6,205 bases of DNA from an uncultured Clostridia bacterium (GTDB lineage: Bacteria > Bacillota > Clostridia > Lachnospirales > CAMVHY01). Below the pieces are notes generated by a model. It was not told the origin of the DNA. It saw nothing but the letters and a program-made list of their open reading frames with translations, and ran no database searches. A program made the translations under genes and the position numbers. The stretch is from assembly GCA_947167415.1 (NCBI GenBank), contig CAMVHY010000089.1, positions 1 to 6,205 on the forward strand. The letters are read 5' to 3'. Of the stretch, positions 4,339-6,205 are shown one piece after another. Each line of letters begins with the position of its first letter. Positions within the stretch are counted from its first letter, which is position 1.

Positions 4339-6205
4339 TTTCGTCGCACAAAATTTTTAAATAAATCAGCAGCTGCAATTCCAATCCAGCCTCAATATTT
4401 TTCTTACTAAAACTTTTTTCGCCGGATTTATAATCTATCACTCTTAAATATTTTTCTGAATTCAAATCCAAAATATCAACACGATCAACTTTTCCAACCA
4501 AAAAAATATTTTTTTCAAACTCAACATTTTTAAACTCAAACTCAAATTCGTCCGGCAAATATTTTTCTTTATAAATATTTTTTAACATAGCCTGAATCGA
4601 CTTACACAAAATATTTTTTACGTTAAATAAAACAAATTTATAATATGCCGACTCAAAAAAAATATTTTTATTAAACTCCGTTTTTTCAATCGCAATATTT
4701 ATATACTCATCAAGATTTTTTTCGCACTCAAAAATCAAATTATTTTCTTTTACAAACAAAAAAAACTCCTTTAAAATCCCATGTAAAAAAATTCCCAAGT
4801 CAATCGATTTTAATTCATAAATTTTTCTTTCCAGCAATTTCAAATCATATTTTAAAAAATAACTAAACGGACATCGCGCAAATTTTTCTAATTGCGAAAC
4901 GCTCAAATTCAATATTTTTTTTCTTTCGATTTTATTTTCACAATCATTTTTAAAAACCAAATCTTCCAACCGCAAAATTTTATTTTTATACTCACAATCT
5001 TTTCTCAGCAAATTATAAATCTCTAAATCTTTTTTCTCTCGATTTTCATTCAAAATTATTTTTATAGCCTGATTAAAAATATCTCCCTCGCCAAAAATAT
5101 TTTCCAAATCGTCTTTATCACAATTAATTTTTATATTCCCAAACAAATTTTTTATTCGCTCAAAAATTTCATCGCGACCGATTAATTTATCATCTTTATC
5201 TTTTAAACAGCAACTAATATTAATTTTTTCTTCTGCTTTGCAAATCATCCCGTACAACAAAAAATTATTTTTTAAAATAATACTTTCCGTGCGCTCAAAA
5301 AAATTTAATCCAAATCCATTTAAAAATATTTTTTCATCGTCATTAATAATTTCGTTTTCTTTTATATTTTTGCTTAAAAATCCTTCGTTCGCACCGACAA
5401 TAAATAAAATTTTTGTTTTATCAATTCGTGTCCGTTTTATATTTCCAACTATAACCTCATCAATAAATTCCGGAATCAAACCCAAATCAATTTTTTTTAA
5501 TCCCTCGTCCATAATCTCTTTAAATCTTTTTAAATCAATTTTTTCATTGCCAAAAATATCAAATATTTTTTCAAACACGAGACAAATTTTATTCCAGACT
5601 TTTAAATTCATTTCGCGATTATATTCCAATAATTTTTTTTTCACGTCAAAAAAATCTAGCATTTCAAAAACAAACCTGCACAATTTTTCAACTTTATATT
5701 TTCGTCCCATACTTAAATTTTTTTTTATAAACTCAAATTTTTCACACACCAAACTTTTTATTCTTTTTATTGCTTGCTCGTCATATTTTTTTTCAAATCC
5801 AAAAAACCAATCTTTATTCCACAAATCATTTTTTATCCCAAATTCCAAGACATAATTTTCCAGCAAATCCATATCATCCAAATTAAATCCTGCTAAATTA
5901 TTTTTTAAAAATCCGAACACACTCTCATAATTAAAATTATAAATCACAATATCAAAAATAGCCCTTATAAAATTAACCAATTCATTATTCATAATCCCAA
6001 TTTTTTTATCAATAAAAAATGGAATCTTATAAAGCAAAAAAATCCGCTCTATAAACATTCCATAATCTTCAAGATTTTCTGTTATCACAACAATATCTTT
6101 AAACCTAAATCCATTTTTTACATAAAAAATAATTTTTTTGGCAACCAATTCAATTTCTTCATATAAATCTTCTACTTCATACAAACTAATATCTTTAATA
6201 TTTTT
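4058..6205 (-). CDS. addB: ATP-dependent helicase-nuclease subunit AddB, C-terminal part (5' end outside window)
   Basis: AddB pairs with AddA in the cytoplasm to unwind and resect double-strand DNA ends for RecA-dependent repair. About 715 residues are visible, and the frame stays open to the right edge. The missing 5' part should hold the N-terminal Walker A region. Visible in order are the helicase-like block RFKDIVVITENLEDYG and IPFFIDKKIGI, then LFIVGANEGF, then LSVSQLEKFARCPFSYFLKY with the first cluster Cys at 4873-4871. The nuclease core follows: GKVDRVD (about 4497-4476), VIDYKSGE (about 4443-4420) and GLELQLLIYL (about 4392-4363), the RecB-family D, DxK and Q motifs. The C-terminus CLYCEYYSVC gives C-x2-C-x5-C, the iron-sulfur cluster known from Bacillus AddB. 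About 256 residues separate the first Cys from this group, shorter than in Bacillus as I recall it. All key residues are present, so it looks functional. Its end converges on paralog 2; addA is not in view. Confidence 0.95.
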   Translation of the reverse strand, partial: KNIKDISLYEVEDLYEEIELVAKKIIFYVKNGFRFKDIVVITENLEDYGMFIERIFLLYKIPFFIDKKIGIMNNELVNFIRAIFDIVIYNFNYESVFGFLKNNLAGFNLDDMDLLENYVLEFGIKNDLWNKDWFFGFEKKYDEQAIKRIKSLVCEKFEFIKKNLSMGRKYKVEKLCRFVFEMLDFFDVKKKLLEYNREMNLKVWNKICLVFEKIFDIFGNEKIDLKRFKEIMDEGLKKIDLGLIPEFIDEVIVGNIKRTRIDKTKILFIVGANEGFLSKNIKENEIINDDEKIFLNGFGLNFFERTESIILKNNFLLYGMICKAEEKINISCCLKDKDDKLIGRDEIFERIKNLFGNIKINCDKDDLENIFGEGDIFNQAIKIILNENREKKDLEIYNLLRKDCEYKNKILRLEDLVFKNDCENKIERKKILNLSVSQLEKFARCPFSYFLKYDLKLLERKIYELKSIDLGIFLHGILKEFFLFVKENNLIFECEKNLDEYINIAIEKTEFNKNIFFESAYYKFVLFNVKNILCKSIQAMLKNIYKEKYLPDEFEFEFKNVEFEKNIFLVGKVDRVDILDLNSEKYLRVIDYKSGEKSFSKKNIEAGLELQLLIYLKILCDEKKIKPGGAYYFYLNDPIVEIKNKINDEKLEQEIESKFEMRGAGTDKIKNLIDIAFESAKNICHEIRSGDVEICPHDKNSCLYCEYYSVCRKRD

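Noticed and set aside
5238..5855. 205-codon plus-strand open frame opposite addB
   Set aside because: It is a low-complexity Phe/Ser/Asn/Lys-rich translation lying entirely opposite the conserved addB helicase region, with no ribosome binding site; a shadow of AT-rich coding DNA.

Overview
This is a very AT-rich bacterial window. The right third is the C-terminal part of an AddB (RexB-type) helicase-nuclease subunit. It carries the C-x2-C-x5-C iron-sulfur signature of the Bacillota-type enzyme, so a low-GC Bacillota (clostridial) or a host-associated bacterium with a similar recombination system is the most likely source. This is inference; no rRNA or other taxonomic marker is present.

Layout, left to right. 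Positions 1-479 hold a decayed IS5-family insertion sequence. Its transposase (minus strand) has two stop codons and at least two frameshifts, and runs off the left edge. Positions 480-674 are a non-coding leader with a good sigma-A-type promoter. Positions 675-2117 (plus) encode a 480-residue membrane protein with up to three tandem ubiquitin-like (beta-grasp) modules, a two-helix transmembrane hairpin and a conserved polar tail. A rho-independent terminator follows, then a 3' fragment of addB (2192-2473, minus) that has lost the rest of its gene. Positions 2477-2733 are a second leader with a matching promoter. Positions 2734-3981 (plus) encode a 415-residue paralog with a different module set but the same hairpin and tail. 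A nearly identical terminator follows, whose T-tract runs into the stop codon of the convergent real addB (4058-6205, open to the right edge).

The arrangement is best explained by an ancestral pair (ubiquitin-like membrane gene converging on addB), from which the gene plus the last ~280 bp of addB was duplicated in tandem. The paralogs then diverged in their N-terminal modules while hairpin and tail stayed constant. The addB remnant between them is the scar of that event. Each paralog has its own promoter and terminator, so they form two separate transcription units. Their function is unknown. The constant membrane anchor with variable ubiquitin-like heads is the most interesting feature here. 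AddB itself (double-strand break end processing with AddA) is probably a neighbour, not a functional partner.
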